Shown: one piece after another, positions 55,173-64,000 of the stretch
How the letters are laid out: each line of letters starts with the position of its first letter
Position numbering within the stretch: the first letter of the stretch is position 1
Source of the DNA: Rahnella bonaserana
Lineage (GTDB): Bacteria > Pseudomonadota > Gammaproteobacteria > Enterobacterales > Enterobacteriaceae
NCBI RefSeq assembly: GCF_019049675.1
Contig: NZ_JAFMOW010000056.1
Location: forward strand, 62,001 to 126,000
DNA length: 64,000 bases
Direction of reading: 5' to 3'
Notes under the pieces: generated by a model
The model's input: the letters and a program-made list of their open reading frames with translations, nothing else
What the model was told of the DNA's origin: nothing
Database searches by the model: none
Program-made: the position numbers and the translations under genes

Positions 55173-56245
55173 CAGGATTTCCTTTTGCGCAGCAGGCCGA
55201 TCACACCTTGCGGCAGGAATAGCGTCACCAGAATAAACATGCCGCCGAGGACAAATTGCCAGTATTCGGGAATGGCGACGGTGAACCAGCTTTTCGCGCC
55301 ATTGACGATACCTGCGCCAATAATCGGGCCGATCAGTGTGCCACGCCCGCCGAGCGCCACCCAGATCGCGGCTTCGATGGAGTTGGTCGGCGACATTTCA
55401 CTGGGGTTGATAATGCCGACCTGCGGCACGTACAGCGCCCCTGCCAGGCCGCACAGCATGGCGGAAATCGTCCAGACGAACAGCTTGAAACCTTTCGGAT
55501 CATAGCCGCAGAAAATCAGCCGGTTTTCTGCGTCGCGTACCGCCGTCAGCACGCGGCCATATTTACTGCGTGCCAGCGCAAAGCCGAGTGCCAGACTGGC
55601 GACCAGCACCAAAACCGTGGCTAAAAACAATCCCACGCGGGTGCCGGTGGCGGTGACCGGAAAGCCGAGCAGGTTGGTGAAACCGGTGAAACCGTTATTG
55701 CCGCCGAAGCCGGTTTCATTGCGGAAAAACAGCAACATACCGGCGTAGGTCAGCGCCTGTGTCATGATCGAGAAATACACGCCTTTGATTTTTGAACGGA
55801 AGGCGAAATAGCCGAATACAAACGCCAGCGCGCCCGGCACCAGCACGATCAGGCACAGCGCCCAGGCGAAATGCTGCGTGCCCGCCCAGAACCACGGCAA
55901 CTCGGTCCACGACAGAAACGACATAAAGTCCGGCAGCCCGCTGCCTGCGGCCTGTCGCATCAGATACATGCCCATCGCATAACCGCCGAGGGCGAAAAAC
56001 AGCCCGTGACCCAGCGACAATAATCCGGCGTAGCCCCACACCAGATCGAGCGCGATCGCCACGATCGCATAACACAGGATCTTGCCGATCAGCGTCAGCG
56101 TGTAGGTGGAGATCGCCAGCGGATTTGTGGCGGGAAGCAGCGCCAGAAACGGCATCACAATCAGAATGATGAGCACCAGCGTGCCCACCGAAATCGCAAC
56201 CTTCGGCGCTTTTTGTACGCCGGTAATCGTCAGCGGCTGGCTCAT
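55172..56245 (-). CDS. urtC: Urea ABC transporter permease UrtC
   Basis: A 357-residue LivM-type permease with about 9-10 transmembrane segments. DLVWGYAGLLSLGHGLFFALGGYAMGMY is the conserved core, and GFGGNNGFTGF and EAAIWVALGGRGTLIGPI are typical of UrtC. Its start overlaps the urtB stop by one base and its stop overlaps the urtD start by one base. Confidence 0.93.
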   Translation of the reverse strand: MSQPLTITGVQKAPKVAISVGTLVLIILIVMPFLALLPATNPLAISTYTLTLIGKILCYAIVAIALDLVWGYAGLLSLGHGLFFALGGYAMGMYLMRQAAGSGLPDFMSFLSWTELPWFWAGTQHFAWALCLIVLVPGALAFVFGYFAFRSKIKGVYFSIMTQALTYAGMLLFFRNETGFGGNNGFTGFTNLLGFPVTATGTRVGLFLATVLVLVASLALGFALARSKYGRVLTAVRDAENRLIFCGYDPKGFKLFVWTISAMLCGLAGALYVPQVGIINPSEMSPTNSIEAAIWVALGGRGTLIGPIIGAGIVNGAKSWFTVAIPEYWQFVLGGMFILVTLFLPQGVIGLLRKRKS

Positions 56246-57813
56246 CAGTCAATCACCCTGCCTTTGAAGGCGAAGAGTCCCTGCGGACGTTTCTGGATAA
56301 ACAGGATTATCAGCGCGAGGATCAGGATTTTACCCAGTACCGCGCCGATTTCCGGCTCAAGAATTTTGTTCACGATGCCCAGACCAAAGGCCGCCACCAC
56401 GGTACCTGCGAGTTGTCCGACACCGCCGAGCACCACGACTAAGAAGGAATCGATGATGTAACCCTGACCGAGTTCCGGTCCGACGTTACTCAGTTGCGAG
56501 AGCGCGACGCCGCCCAGACCAGCAATGCCGGAACCGAGGCCGAACGCCAGCATATCGACGCGTCCGGTCGGTACGCCGCAACAGGCGGCCATCGCGCGGT
56601 TTTGCGTCACGGCGCGCACGTTCATACCAAGACGCGTTTTATTGAGCAGCAGCCAGGTCAGACCAAGCACCAGCATGACGAAGATGATCACCGCGATGCG
56701 GTTATACGGCAGCACCAGATTCGGCAACAGCTGAATACCGCCGGAGAGCCAGCCGGGATTCGCCACTTCAACGTTCTGCGCGCCAAACAGCACGCGCACG
56801 CCCTGAATCAGAATCAGGCTGATGCCCCACGTCGCCAGCAGGGTTTCCAGCGGACGCCCGTATAAATGGCGGATGACCGTGCGCTCCAGCGCCATGCCAA
56901 TTCCGGCCGTAATGAAAAAGGCTACCGGCAGCGCGACCAGCGGATACAGCGCCAGCAACCCCGGCGCGTAATGCTGAAACAGCGACTGCACCATGTAGGT
57001 CGAATAGGAACCGAGCATTAACATTTCGCCGTGCGCCATGTTAATCACGCCCAGCAAACCGTAAGTGATAGCCAGTCCCAGCGCGGCCAGCAGCAGAATC
57101 GAGCCAAGCGACAAACCGGTAAATGCCTGGCCAAGCAGATCGCCGATCATCAGGCGATGCTGCACTGCTTTCAGGCTGGTGAGTGCGGCATTGCGCACTG
57201 TTGCATCGGCTTCAGTTTTCGGGTCGGTCAGACTTTGCAGACGACCTTGCGTATCCGGATCGCCCGATGTGCCGAGCAGTTCAACGGCTTTCAGGCGGAC
57301 CTGCGGACTGGCATCGGCCAGCTGTAAATTTGCCAGCGCGATGGAAAGGGCATCGTGAACCGCGCTGTCTTTTTCCAGTTCAAGACGATGTGTCAGCAGC
57401 GGCAACTGATCGGCCTGCGCTTCACGCTGTAAGGCTCTGGCGGCCTGCAAACGAACGGCGCTGTCGGTGCTCACCAGACGGTGTGCGGAAAGGGCATTAG
57501 CAATCAAAATACGCAGGCGGTTGTTCAGCCAGACTTTTTTACTGTCACCCTGCGGTTTGACGTCGCCTTCCAGCGGCGTCAGCCGATCGCCATTGCGGAT
57601 GAATGCGTGTTTTGCTTCGTCGATGACGACGTTTTCCTGCTTTAGTGCCTCGAGCAGCGGCAGCCTTTCCGGCTGAGGATCCGCCGCCCATTGCTGTAAT
57701 AACGTGGCCTGCTGGCTGCGGCTGGCGGCAGCAAAGTCATTCGCCGCACCCGCCTCGGCCAGCAAAGGAAGACAACAAAGCAGGAAAAGCAGTGATCGGA
57801 TGAGGATTCTCAT
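56245..57813 (-). CDS. urtB: Urea ABC transporter permease UrtB
   Basis: A 522-residue protein. A signal peptide (ILIRSLLFLLCCLPLLAEAG) and a helical periplasmic domain of about 200 residues, with HEAT-like repeats (SAVRLQAARALQREAQ, ASPQVRLKAVELLG), precede a LivH-type permease domain (from about residue 230; LAITYGLLGVINMAHGEMLMLG). This long N-terminal extension is normal for UrtB. The ATG at 57813 is chosen because it starts the signal peptide; a longer frame runs into the repeat element at 57844. Confidence 0.92.
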   Translation of the reverse strand: MRILIRSLLFLLCCLPLLAEAGAANDFAAASRSQQATLLQQWAADPQPERLPLLEALKQENVVIDEAKHAFIRNGDRLTPLEGDVKPQGDSKKVWLNNRLRILIANALSAHRLVSTDSAVRLQAARALQREAQADQLPLLTHRLELEKDSAVHDALSIALANLQLADASPQVRLKAVELLGTSGDPDTQGRLQSLTDPKTEADATVRNAALTSLKAVQHRLMIGDLLGQAFTGLSLGSILLLAALGLAITYGLLGVINMAHGEMLMLGSYSTYMVQSLFQHYAPGLLALYPLVALPVAFFITAGIGMALERTVIRHLYGRPLETLLATWGISLILIQGVRVLFGAQNVEVANPGWLSGGIQLLPNLVLPYNRIAVIIFVMLVLGLTWLLLNKTRLGMNVRAVTQNRAMAACCGVPTGRVDMLAFGLGSGIAGLGGVALSQLSNVGPELGQGYIIDSFLVVVLGGVGQLAGTVVAAFGLGIVNKILEPEIGAVLGKILILALIILFIQKRPQGLFAFKGRVID

Positions 57814-57843
57814 AATGTTCTCGCCGCATAAAGTTAATGCTGG

Positions 57844-57948
57844 TTTGCTCCTCCCCCTGCGAAGGGGGAGGCCGGGAGGGGTTTTTGCAAGCAACACAGT
57901 CGCCATTAATACCCCACCCCAACCCTCCCCTTCGCAGGGGAGGGAGCT
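57844..57948. repeat. Palindromic intergenic repeat, copy 5, inside the urt operon
   Basis: The arms are in swapped order relative to copies 3 and 4: first GCTCCTCCCCCTGCGAAG through GGGGTTTTTGC, then GCCATTAATACCCC through GGGGAGGGAGC. It sits between urtA and urtB, so it is transcribed within the operon and could form a processing or stabilising structure after urtA. Confidence 0.8.
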
Positions 57949-57993
57949 GACCGGTTTACTCTTCAACCTCTTCGTAAGAAGAAGCTAAAACAA

Positions 57994-59262
57994 TCAGTTA
58001 GTCGTTTTCACCGGGGTATCTGGTTTTTTATCGTTACCCGCGATATACGGGCTCCACGGCTGGGCGCGGATCGGTTTATCGGTCTGCCAGACCACGTTGA
58101 ACTGACCGTTAGATTCGATTTCGCCGATCATCACCGGTTTGTGCAGGTGATGGTTGGTTTTATCCATGGTCAGCGTGAAGCCGGACGGCGCGGCGAAGGT
58201 CTGTCCGGCCATCGCGGCACGGACTTTATCCACGTCCGTCGTACCGGCTTTTTCTACCGCCTGCGCCCACATATGGATGCCGACATAGGTCGCTTCCATC
58301 GGGTCGTTGGTCACTGCGGTATCGGCGTTCGGCAGGTTGTGCGCCTTAGCGTAAGCCTTCCATTCAGCCACGAATTTCTTGTTGGTCGGGTTATCCACCG
58401 ACTGGAAGTAGTTCCATGCCGCGAGATCGCCAACCAGCGGTTTGGTGTCGATGCCGCGCAGTTCTTCTTCACCGACCGAGAATGCCACCACAGGGACGTC
58501 TGTAGCTTTTACGCCCTGATTGGCCAGCTCTTTGTAAAACGGCACGTTGGAATCGCCGTTGATGGTGGAGATCACGGCGGTTTTGCCGCCTGCGGAGAAT
58601 TTCTTAATGTTTGAGACGATGGTCTGATAATCGCTGTAACCGAACGGCGTATAGACTTCTTCGATGTCGCTGTCTTTCACGCCTTTGGAATGCAGGAAGG
58701 CGCGCAGGATTTTGTTGGTAGTGCGCGGATACACGTAGTCGGTGCCGAGCAGGAAGAAGCGTTTCGCCGCGCCGCCGTCTTCACTCATCAGATATTCCAC
58801 CGCCGGAATGGCTTGCTGGTTAGGCGCGGCGCCGGTGTAGAACACGTTTGGCGACATCTCTTCACCCTCGTACTGCACCGGATAGAACAGCAGGCCGTTC
58901 AGCTCTTCAAACACCGGCAGCACGGATTTACGCGACACCGACGTCCAGCAGCCGAACACCACCGCAACTTTATCCTGCGTCAGCAACTGACGGGCTTTTT
59001 CAGCAAACAGCGGCCAGTTAGAAGCCGGATCGACCACCACCGGCTCGAGCTTTTTGCCGAGCACGCCACCTTTGGCGTTGATGTCGTCAATAGTCATCAG
59101 CGCCACATCTTTCAGCGGCGTTTCGGAAATAGCCATGGTGCCGGAAAGCGAATGCATGATACCGACTTTAATGGTGTCGGCAGCCTGCGCGCTCCAGGCT
59201 AAACCCATGCTGACTACGGTGGCGGAAAGAGCAAAGGCTTTAATAAAACGTCGACGTTGCAT
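57994..59262 (-). CDS. urtA: Urea ABC transporter substrate-binding protein UrtA
   Basis: A 422-residue periplasmic binding protein of the AmiC/LivK type. The leader starts MQRRRFIKAFALSATV, which has a twin-arginine look, and ends at AQA (about residue 27). The mature start DTIKVGIMHSLSGTMAISE and blocks GCWTSVSRKSVLPVFEE, YEGEEMSPNVFYTGAAPNQQ and NDPMEATYVGIHMWAQAVE are strongly UrtA-like. AGAGGG precedes the ATG. It is the first gene of urtABCDE; a repeat element separates it from urtB. Confidence 0.95.
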   Translation of the reverse strand: MQRRRFIKAFALSATVVSMGLAWSAQAADTIKVGIMHSLSGTMAISETPLKDVALMTIDDINAKGGVLGKKLEPVVVDPASNWPLFAEKARQLLTQDKVAVVFGCWTSVSRKSVLPVFEELNGLLFYPVQYEGEEMSPNVFYTGAAPNQQAIPAVEYLMSEDGGAAKRFFLLGTDYVYPRTTNKILRAFLHSKGVKDSDIEEVYTPFGYSDYQTIVSNIKKFSAGGKTAVISTINGDSNVPFYKELANQGVKATDVPVVAFSVGEEELRGIDTKPLVGDLAAWNYFQSVDNPTNKKFVAEWKAYAKAHNLPNADTAVTNDPMEATYVGIHMWAQAVEKAGTTDVDKVRAAMAGQTFAAPSGFTLTMDKTNHHLHKPVMIGEIESNGQFNVVWQTDKPIRAQPWSPYIAGNDKKPDTPVKTTN

Positions 59263-59330
59263 AGATGTACCCTCTGGAAAAAGTTAAGAGAACGCTGTTA
59301 TGTAGGAAGTCGAAAAAACATTTAAAAAAG

Positions 59331-60053
59331 TCATGACGGGTTGCCCTCGTCACTCTCCGCCCGCGCCCGGTGCAGCATATGCAGGGTAATTTTGCGCACC
59401 TCGGCTTTACTGACGGCAATGTGGTCGTGTAACTGGCGCTGTGCCTCCTCAGTCTGTTGTTGGATGATGGCGAGCAAAATGCCCGCGTGCTCTTTATAGG
59501 TGGCGTTGACGCGCTCACCTTTGGTGAAATCCAGACGCCGGATAATGCGGATTTTCTCCGTCAGCTCGCGGTGGATACGCGCCATTTCGGCGTTTCCGGC
59601 CGCAGCGACCAGCGTCATGTGAAACTCTTCGTCATAGCGCGACACCAGCTGGCCATCAGTCAGTTGCGGCTGATCGATCCAGAAGGCCTTCAGCTCGCCA
59701 AGTTGCAACGGCTGAGCGGCGGGCGGCAGGGCACACAGACGCTTCACCGCTTCCAGTTCCAGCACGATGCGCAGGTCATACAGTTGCTCGAAAAAATCGA
59801 AATCGAACGGACGAACCTGCCAGCCGCTGCGGAAAAACACTTCGACATAGCCTTCGTGTTCCAGCCAGAACAGTGCCTGACGCACCGGGGTGCGGCTGAC
59901 CTCCATCCGGTCGGCGATGTCGTTTTCGCTAAACCGGTCACCGGGCAGCAGGCGGAAGCTGAAAATGTCGTCTTTCAGTTGCTGATAAATGCGTTCCGCC
60001 AGCCCTTGCGGACGGTTTTTACTGCGTGAAGATGTAGAGCCCGTCAGTTGCAT
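59331..60053 (-). CDS. GntR-family regulator (FadR/VanR type) of the urea cluster
   Basis: A 240-residue regulator. The N-terminal winged helix is at about residues 15-80 (LAERIYQQLKDDIFSFRLLPG, MEVSRTPVRQALFWLEHEGYVE). The C-terminal helical FCD domain, about 95-230, has metal-site-type His residues (DEEFHMTLVAAAGN, HDHIAVSK). It lies between the urea carboxylase gene and urtA in the same orientation and probably controls both enzyme and transporter. The effector, perhaps urea or allophanate, is inferred. AGGGA is 7 nt before the ATG at 60053. Confidence 0.87.
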   Translation of the reverse strand: MQLTGSTSSRSKNRPQGLAERIYQQLKDDIFSFRLLPGDRFSENDIADRMEVSRTPVRQALFWLEHEGYVEVFFRSGWQVRPFDFDFFEQLYDLRIVLELEAVKRLCALPPAAQPLQLGELKAFWIDQPQLTDGQLVSRYDEEFHMTLVAAAGNAEMARIHRELTEKIRIIRRLDFTKGERVNATYKEHAGILLAIIQQQTEEAQRQLHDHIAVSKAEVRKITLHMLHRARAESDEGNPS

Positions 60054-60079
60054 GTAATATTCCCTGTATGTCGGTAGCC

Positions 60080-63000
60080 TTAAACGGCTGCGTCCAGCCA
60101 CAGCAAAGCATCGCCCGGTCCGACCGGACGCCCCTGCTGGCAACTGATTTTCAGTACGGTTCCGGCGCACGGCGCATTCACTGACAGCTCCATTTTCATG
60201 GCTTCGACCACGATCAGCGGCTGGCCTTCTTCGACCTGCTGGCCCGGCTCTACCAGAATTTTCCAGACGTTGCCGTTCAGGTCGGCGCTGACGACATGCC
60301 CGTCCTGATCCGCATCGTCTTCCACTAACTGCACGGCGTTGGCGGCGGCTTCCACCGCGGCGCTTTCGGCTTCATGCCAGTGCGCCACTTCGCGGGTAAA
60401 GGCTTCGGTTTGTTTCGAGCGGAAGTCAGCAATATCGGCGGCGTTATCGACAAGAAATTGCGTATATTGCGCAAAATCGAACTCGGTTTCTTCGATGCGG
60501 ATGTGAGCACGGCCTTCGCGGAACGCCTCGCGCTGGATCTCCAGTTCGGCTTCGGTCACCTCGTAAAACCGCACCTGATCGAAGAAATGCAGCAGCCAGG
60601 GTTCGCCGTTTTTAAACTGCTCATTCTTGAGAAACTTATTCCAGATGGGCAGCGTGCGGCCGACCAGCTGATAGCCGCCCGGCGAATCCATGCCATAAAT
60701 GCACATGTACATGCCGCCGATGCCCACCGTGCCTTCGGCAGTAAAGGTGCGCGCCGGGTTGTATTTGGAACTGAGCAGGCGATGGCGCGGATCGACCGGC
60801 ACCGCACACGGCGCGCCGAGATACACATCCCCCAGCCCGAGGATCAGATAGCTGGCGTCGAAAATGATGTTTTTTACTTCGTCGCGGCTCGCCAGCCCGT
60901 TGGTGCGCTGGATGAAATCGACGTTATTCGGCAACCACGGTGCGTCGGCCCGCACAGTTTGCTGATAGCGTTCGACCGCGCCGAGCGTGGCGGAATCTTC
61001 AAATGCCATCGGCATATGCACGATGCGGGTCGGGATTTTGAGCTGGCTGACATCGGCCAGATTGTGTTCCAGCGTCAGTAAATGTTGCAGCAACGCTGTC
61101 TGATGCAACACGCGGCTGTCGTAGCGGATTTGCAGCGAACGCACGCCCGGCGACAGTTCTTCAATACCCTGCTGACCGGCGGCTTTGATGGCGTTCATCA
61201 GCAGGTAAATGCGCATACGCACCGCCAGATCCAGCACGTTGTCGCCGTACTCAATCAGCACATAGCCATCGCCCGCCTGACGATATTCCACCGCAGGACG
61301 TTCAGCCGTCGCCGGTAATGCCGCGAGAATGGTGGCGGAAGCCGTGGTGTCCGGCAGCAACGACGGCACCGGCAGCGCCATCGCGTTGACTGGCATCAGC
61401 GAATCCAGCGTGGCTTGCTGCGCCAGTTCCAGCGCCTGTGCCTGTTCAAAACTGACCGGATGAAAACGGATTTTATCGCCCGGTTTCACCTGACCGACTT
61501 TCCACAATTCGGCTTTGGCAATGGTTACCGGACAGACGAAACCACCGAGGCTTGGTCCGTCGCGGGTCAGAATGACCGGGAAGTCGCCGGTGAAATTAAT
61601 CGCACCGATGGCGTACTCGCAGTCATGCACGTTCGACGGATGCAGACCGGCTTCGCCGCCGTCCTGCCGTGCCCACTGCGGTTTCGGGCCGACCAGCCGC
61701 ACACCAAGACGGTTAGAGTTGTAATGCACCTGCCATTCAGACCGGAAGAAAGTGTCGATAGATTCTCTGGTGAAGAAATCCGGCGCGCCGTGCGGCCCGT
61801 AAAGCACGGCGATATTCCAGATGTCGCTGTAAGGCGAAACGATATTTTCCGCCGCCGCCTGTGGCAAACCGACCGGCGCGGGCGTAGTGCAGGCCGCGAG
61901 CTCCGGCTGCGAAACGGTGAGCATGTCGGCAACACGCAGCGTCCGGCCGGCATGACCACCAAACTGTCCGAGTGCAAAGGTCGAACGGCTGCCGAGATAT
62001 ACCGGTACGTCGAAACCGTTACGCACGGCAAGATACGTGCGGCAACCCTGCATGGCGCGTCCAATCGTCAGCGTCTGACCGGCTTTTACGTTCACCGGCT
62101 GCCAGTAAGAAACAGCTTCGCCATCGAGCGTCGCCGGACAGCGTGCGCCGGTCAGTGCGATCACCGCGTCGCAATGAAAACGCAGCACTGGCCCCTGTAA
62201 CGTGAATTCCAGACCGGCGGCATCCAGATGATTGCCGACAATGCGGTTGGCGAGACGGAAGGCAAAATCGTCCATCGGACCTGAAGGCGGTACGCCGATA
62301 TCCCAGTAACCGAGACGCCCCGGATAATCCTGCACGCTGCTGTAAGTGCCGGGCGCGATCACTTCGATGGCGTTTGGTGAGAAGGCAAAACTGTCGAGCA
62401 TGCGCGTCCACATTTCACCGTCGCGGAACACCGGCGTGGCAACCACCTGACGCAGATAATCGATATTGGTGGCGATGCCGTGCAGGCGGGTGGCGGCCAG
62501 CGCGGCAGACATTTTCGCCAGTGCGTCCTGACGGTCGGTACCCTTAACAATCAGTTTGGCAATCATCGGGTCGTAAAATGCCGACACTTCACTGCCGGCA
62601 GAAACCCAGCCATCAACGCGCACGTCTTCGGGGAAAAAGACTTCGGTCAGCACGCCCGGACTCGGCTGGAAATTCTTCAGCGGATCTTCGGCATAGATTC
62701 GCACTTCCATCGACGCGCCCTGCGGGGCTTTTTCCATTGCAGGCCAGTCCGGCGGCTCGTCTGCGGCGACTTTTAACATGCATTCGATGAGATCCAGGCC
62801 GGTGACCATTTCGGTGACCGGATGCTCCACCTGCAAACGGGTATTCACTTCGAGAAAATAAAATTCGTCGCGCGCGGCGTCATAGATAAATTCAACGGTT
62901 CCGGCGCTGCGGTAATTCACCGATTCGCCCAGCTGCACGGCGGCGCGATGTAACGCTTCGCGGCTGGCCTGGGGCAGATTGGGCGCAGGGGTCTCTTCCA

Positions 63001-63712
63001 CCACTTTCTGATTGCGGCGCTGCAACGAACAGTCGCGTTCGCCGAGCGCAACCACACGGCCTTTGCCGTCGCCAAAAATCTGTACTTCGACGTGACGGGC
63101 GCGATCGATAAAGCGTTCGAGAAACACACCGGCATCCCGGAAAAACTGCTCGCCGAGACGCTTCACGCTGTCCCACGCGGCGCGCAGGGCATCTTCATCG
63201 TCACAGCGCGTCAGGCCAATGCCTCCGCCACCTGCGGTGCTTTTCAGCATCACCGGATAACCGATTTCTGCTGCGGCGCTGACTGCATCGTCAAGGCTGC
63301 CGAGCAACCCGGTGCCCGGCGTCATCGGCACATTCGCGGCACCGGCTAATTCACGGGCACGGTGTTTGAGGCCAAACTCACGGATTTGTCCGGCGGTCGG
63401 ACCGATAAACGCAATGCCCGCCGTCCCGCAGGCATCGGCAAATTCTGCGCTTTCGGATAAAAAGCCGTAGCCCGGATAAATCGCCTGCGCGCCGGTTTCT
63501 TTCGCGGCGGCCAGAATTTTGTCGATCATCAGGTAGCTTTCACTGGCCTTTTCGCCGCCAAGCGCGATGGCGATATCAGCCTGCGTGACGTGCGGCGCAT
63601 TGCGGTCAGCGTCGGAATAAACCGCCACGCTGGTGACGCCCAGACGTTTAAGCGTGCGGATCGCGCGGCAGGCGATTTCGCCACGGTTAGCAATTAAAAC
63701 GGTGTTAAACAT
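60080..63712 (-). CDS. uca: Urea carboxylase (biotin-dependent)
   Basis: A 1210-residue multidomain enzyme that carboxylates urea to allophanate using ATP, bicarbonate and biotin. The biotin carboxylase domain is at 1-450 (FNTVLIANRGEIACRAI, the STAGGGGIGLTRC loop, FLEVNTRLQVEHPVTE). A KipA-like domain (about 465-790; PGTYSSVQDYPGRLGYWDIG) and a KipI-like domain (about 825-1040) form the carboxyltransferase. The C-terminal biotinyl domain has VEAMKMEL with biotin-Lys1173. AGGG precedes the ATG and overlaps the stop region of the allophanate hydrolase gene. Confidence 0.95.
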   Translation of the reverse strand: MFNTVLIANRGEIACRAIRTLKRLGVTSVAVYSDADRNAPHVTQADIAIALGGEKASESYLMIDKILAAAKETGAQAIYPGYGFLSESAEFADACGTAGIAFIGPTAGQIREFGLKHRARELAGAANVPMTPGTGLLGSLDDAVSAAAEIGYPVMLKSTAGGGGIGLTRCDDEDALRAAWDSVKRLGEQFFRDAGVFLERFIDRARHVEVQIFGDGKGRVVALGERDCSLQRRNQKVVEETPAPNLPQASREALHRAAVQLGESVNYRSAGTVEFIYDAARDEFYFLEVNTRLQVEHPVTEMVTGLDLIECMLKVAADEPPDWPAMEKAPQGASMEVRIYAEDPLKNFQPSPGVLTEVFFPEDVRVDGWVSAGSEVSAFYDPMIAKLIVKGTDRQDALAKMSAALAATRLHGIATNIDYLRQVVATPVFRDGEMWTRMLDSFAFSPNAIEVIAPGTYSSVQDYPGRLGYWDIGVPPSGPMDDFAFRLANRIVGNHLDAAGLEFTLQGPVLRFHCDAVIALTGARCPATLDGEAVSYWQPVNVKAGQTLTIGRAMQGCRTYLAVRNGFDVPVYLGSRSTFALGQFGGHAGRTLRVADMLTVSQPELAACTTPAPVGLPQAAAENIVSPYSDIWNIAVLYGPHGAPDFFTRESIDTFFRSEWQVHYNSNRLGVRLVGPKPQWARQDGGEAGLHPSNVHDCEYAIGAINFTGDFPVILTRDGPSLGGFVCPVTIAKAELWKVGQVKPGDKIRFHPVSFEQAQALELAQQATLDSLMPVNAMALPVPSLLPDTTASATILAALPATAERPAVEYRQAGDGYVLIEYGDNVLDLAVRMRIYLLMNAIKAAGQQGIEELSPGVRSLQIRYDSRVLHQTALLQHLLTLEHNLADVSQLKIPTRIVHMPMAFEDSATLGAVERYQQTVRADAPWLPNNVDFIQRTNGLASRDEVKNIIFDASYLILGLGDVYLGAPCAVPVDPRHRLLSSKYNPARTFTAEGTVGIGGMYMCIYGMDSPGGYQLVGRTLPIWNKFLKNEQFKNGEPWLLHFFDQVRFYEVTEAELEIQREAFREGRAHIRIEETEFDFAQYTQFLVDNAADIADFRSKQTEAFTREVAHWHEAESAAVEAAANAVQLVEDDADQDGHVVSADLNGNVWKILVEPGQQVEEGQPLIVVEAMKMELSVNAPCAGTVLKISCQQGRPVGPGDALLWLDAAV

Positions 63713-63722
63713 GTACGCGCCC

Positions 63723-64000
63723 TCAGCTTTTTACCGGTGATTTCAGGCTCTGGATGTAACTTCTCCAGCCGCCAAATGCGGTGATATCGGTGGCCTCGCC
63801 AGTCGCCCACGGCTCGCAGATAAAGCCTTTGACGATGCGTCCGTCGGCCAGTTCGAGCGAGCCGATACCGAGTGGTGCCGGGATTTCAGCGACGAATTCA
63901 CCGAAGCGCGCCAGCGGGATATCCCACAGTTCGACGATAATCGCGCTGCCGCCTTCTGCCCGCACCAGCCCCGGTTTTGGCGGTTGGGTATTGGCGAGGG
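63723..64000 (-). CDS. atzF: Allophanate hydrolase, C-terminal part (cut by window edge)
   Basis: The frame is open to the right edge and shows the last 92 residues of an allophanate hydrolase. The linker LANTQPPKPGLVR and the C-terminal domain VELWDIPLARFGEFV, IPAPLGIGSLELADGR, VKGFI, TDITAFGGWRSYI are characteristic. The enzyme splits allophanate to ammonium and CO2; the amidase active site lies outside the window. It is just upstream of uca, 10 bp apart, so the two form the urea amidolyase pathway. A GTG at 63965 is internal, not the start. Confidence 0.88.
   Translation of the reverse strand, partial: LANTQPPKPGLVRAEGGSAIIVELWDIPLARFGEFVAEIPAPLGIGSLELADGRIVKGFICEPWATGEATDITAFGGWRSYIQSLKSPVKS

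Noticed and set aside
57814-57966. An N-terminal extension of UrtB
   Set aside because: The extra 51 codons translate the palindromic repeat at 57844-57948; the signal peptide begins at 57813.

Overview
The window is a gene-dense enterobacterial chromosome segment. It carries core Enterobacterales genes (ghrB, yiaD, yiaC, tag, glyQS, yiaF, mtlADR, yibL, yiiM, sodA, fdhD, fdoGHI, fdhE, yibF, aldB, mdfA, wecH) whose lengths and motifs match the E. coli proteins. The gene order and the accessory content (ketogluconate and raffinose operons, urea amidolyase) fit the Yersiniaceae, most likely a Rahnella/Ewingella/Serratia-type bacterium. That placement is inference from content, not from a database search. 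I see no rRNA, tRNA, prophage, insertion sequence or CRISPR array.

Region by region: 0-9.2 kb holds two minus-strand sugar clusters, each with its own LacI-type repressor and a palindromic operator. One is for 2-ketogluconate (ptxS-like, kguE, kguT, ghrB), the other for raffinose/melibiose (rafR, rafA, rafB). 9.2-17.5 kb is core genome (yiaD, yiaC-tag, glyQS, yiaF), with a GDSL autotransporter esterase between tag and glyQ. 17.6-25.6 kb holds a DsbA-family protein, the CRP-rich mannitol operon mtlA-mtlD-mtlR, a divergent LysE exporter/MocR regulator pair, and yibL. 25.6-38.4 kb holds yiiM, a chemoreceptor with an NWETF tail, Fur-box sodA, fdhD divergent from fdoGHI-fdhE, then yibF and aldB. 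38.4-53.6 kb is a mixed stretch: mdfA, wecH, a GlxA-type regulator with an isochorismatase-type hydrolase, a DJ-1 protein, idnD, a BenE transporter divergent from a SutR-type regulator, several GNAT acetyltransferases, a second chemoreceptor, a YfcF-type glutathione transferase, and small stress-type proteins. 53.6-64 kb is one minus-strand urea cluster: allophanate hydrolase (cut by the window edge), urea carboxylase, a GntR regulator and the UrtABCDE transporter.

The most interesting signal is a linked change in selenium biology. The catalytic selenocysteine position of formate dehydrogenase FdoG (residue 196) is an ordinary TGT cysteine codon. The interval between yibF and aldB, which in E. 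coli holds selA, selB and yiaY, is only about 100 bp here. Together they suggest a lineage that dropped selenocysteine at this enzyme and lost the machinery at its usual site. A weak hairpin where the selenocysteine insertion element would sit is still drawable.

Other notable items are a family of GC-rich palindromic repeats in five intergenic places (one inside the urt operon), near-consensus sigma-28 promoters before both chemoreceptor genes, a PtxS-like operator that ties core ghrB to ketogluconate use, and a pair of 18-bp palindromes between benE and its regulator.
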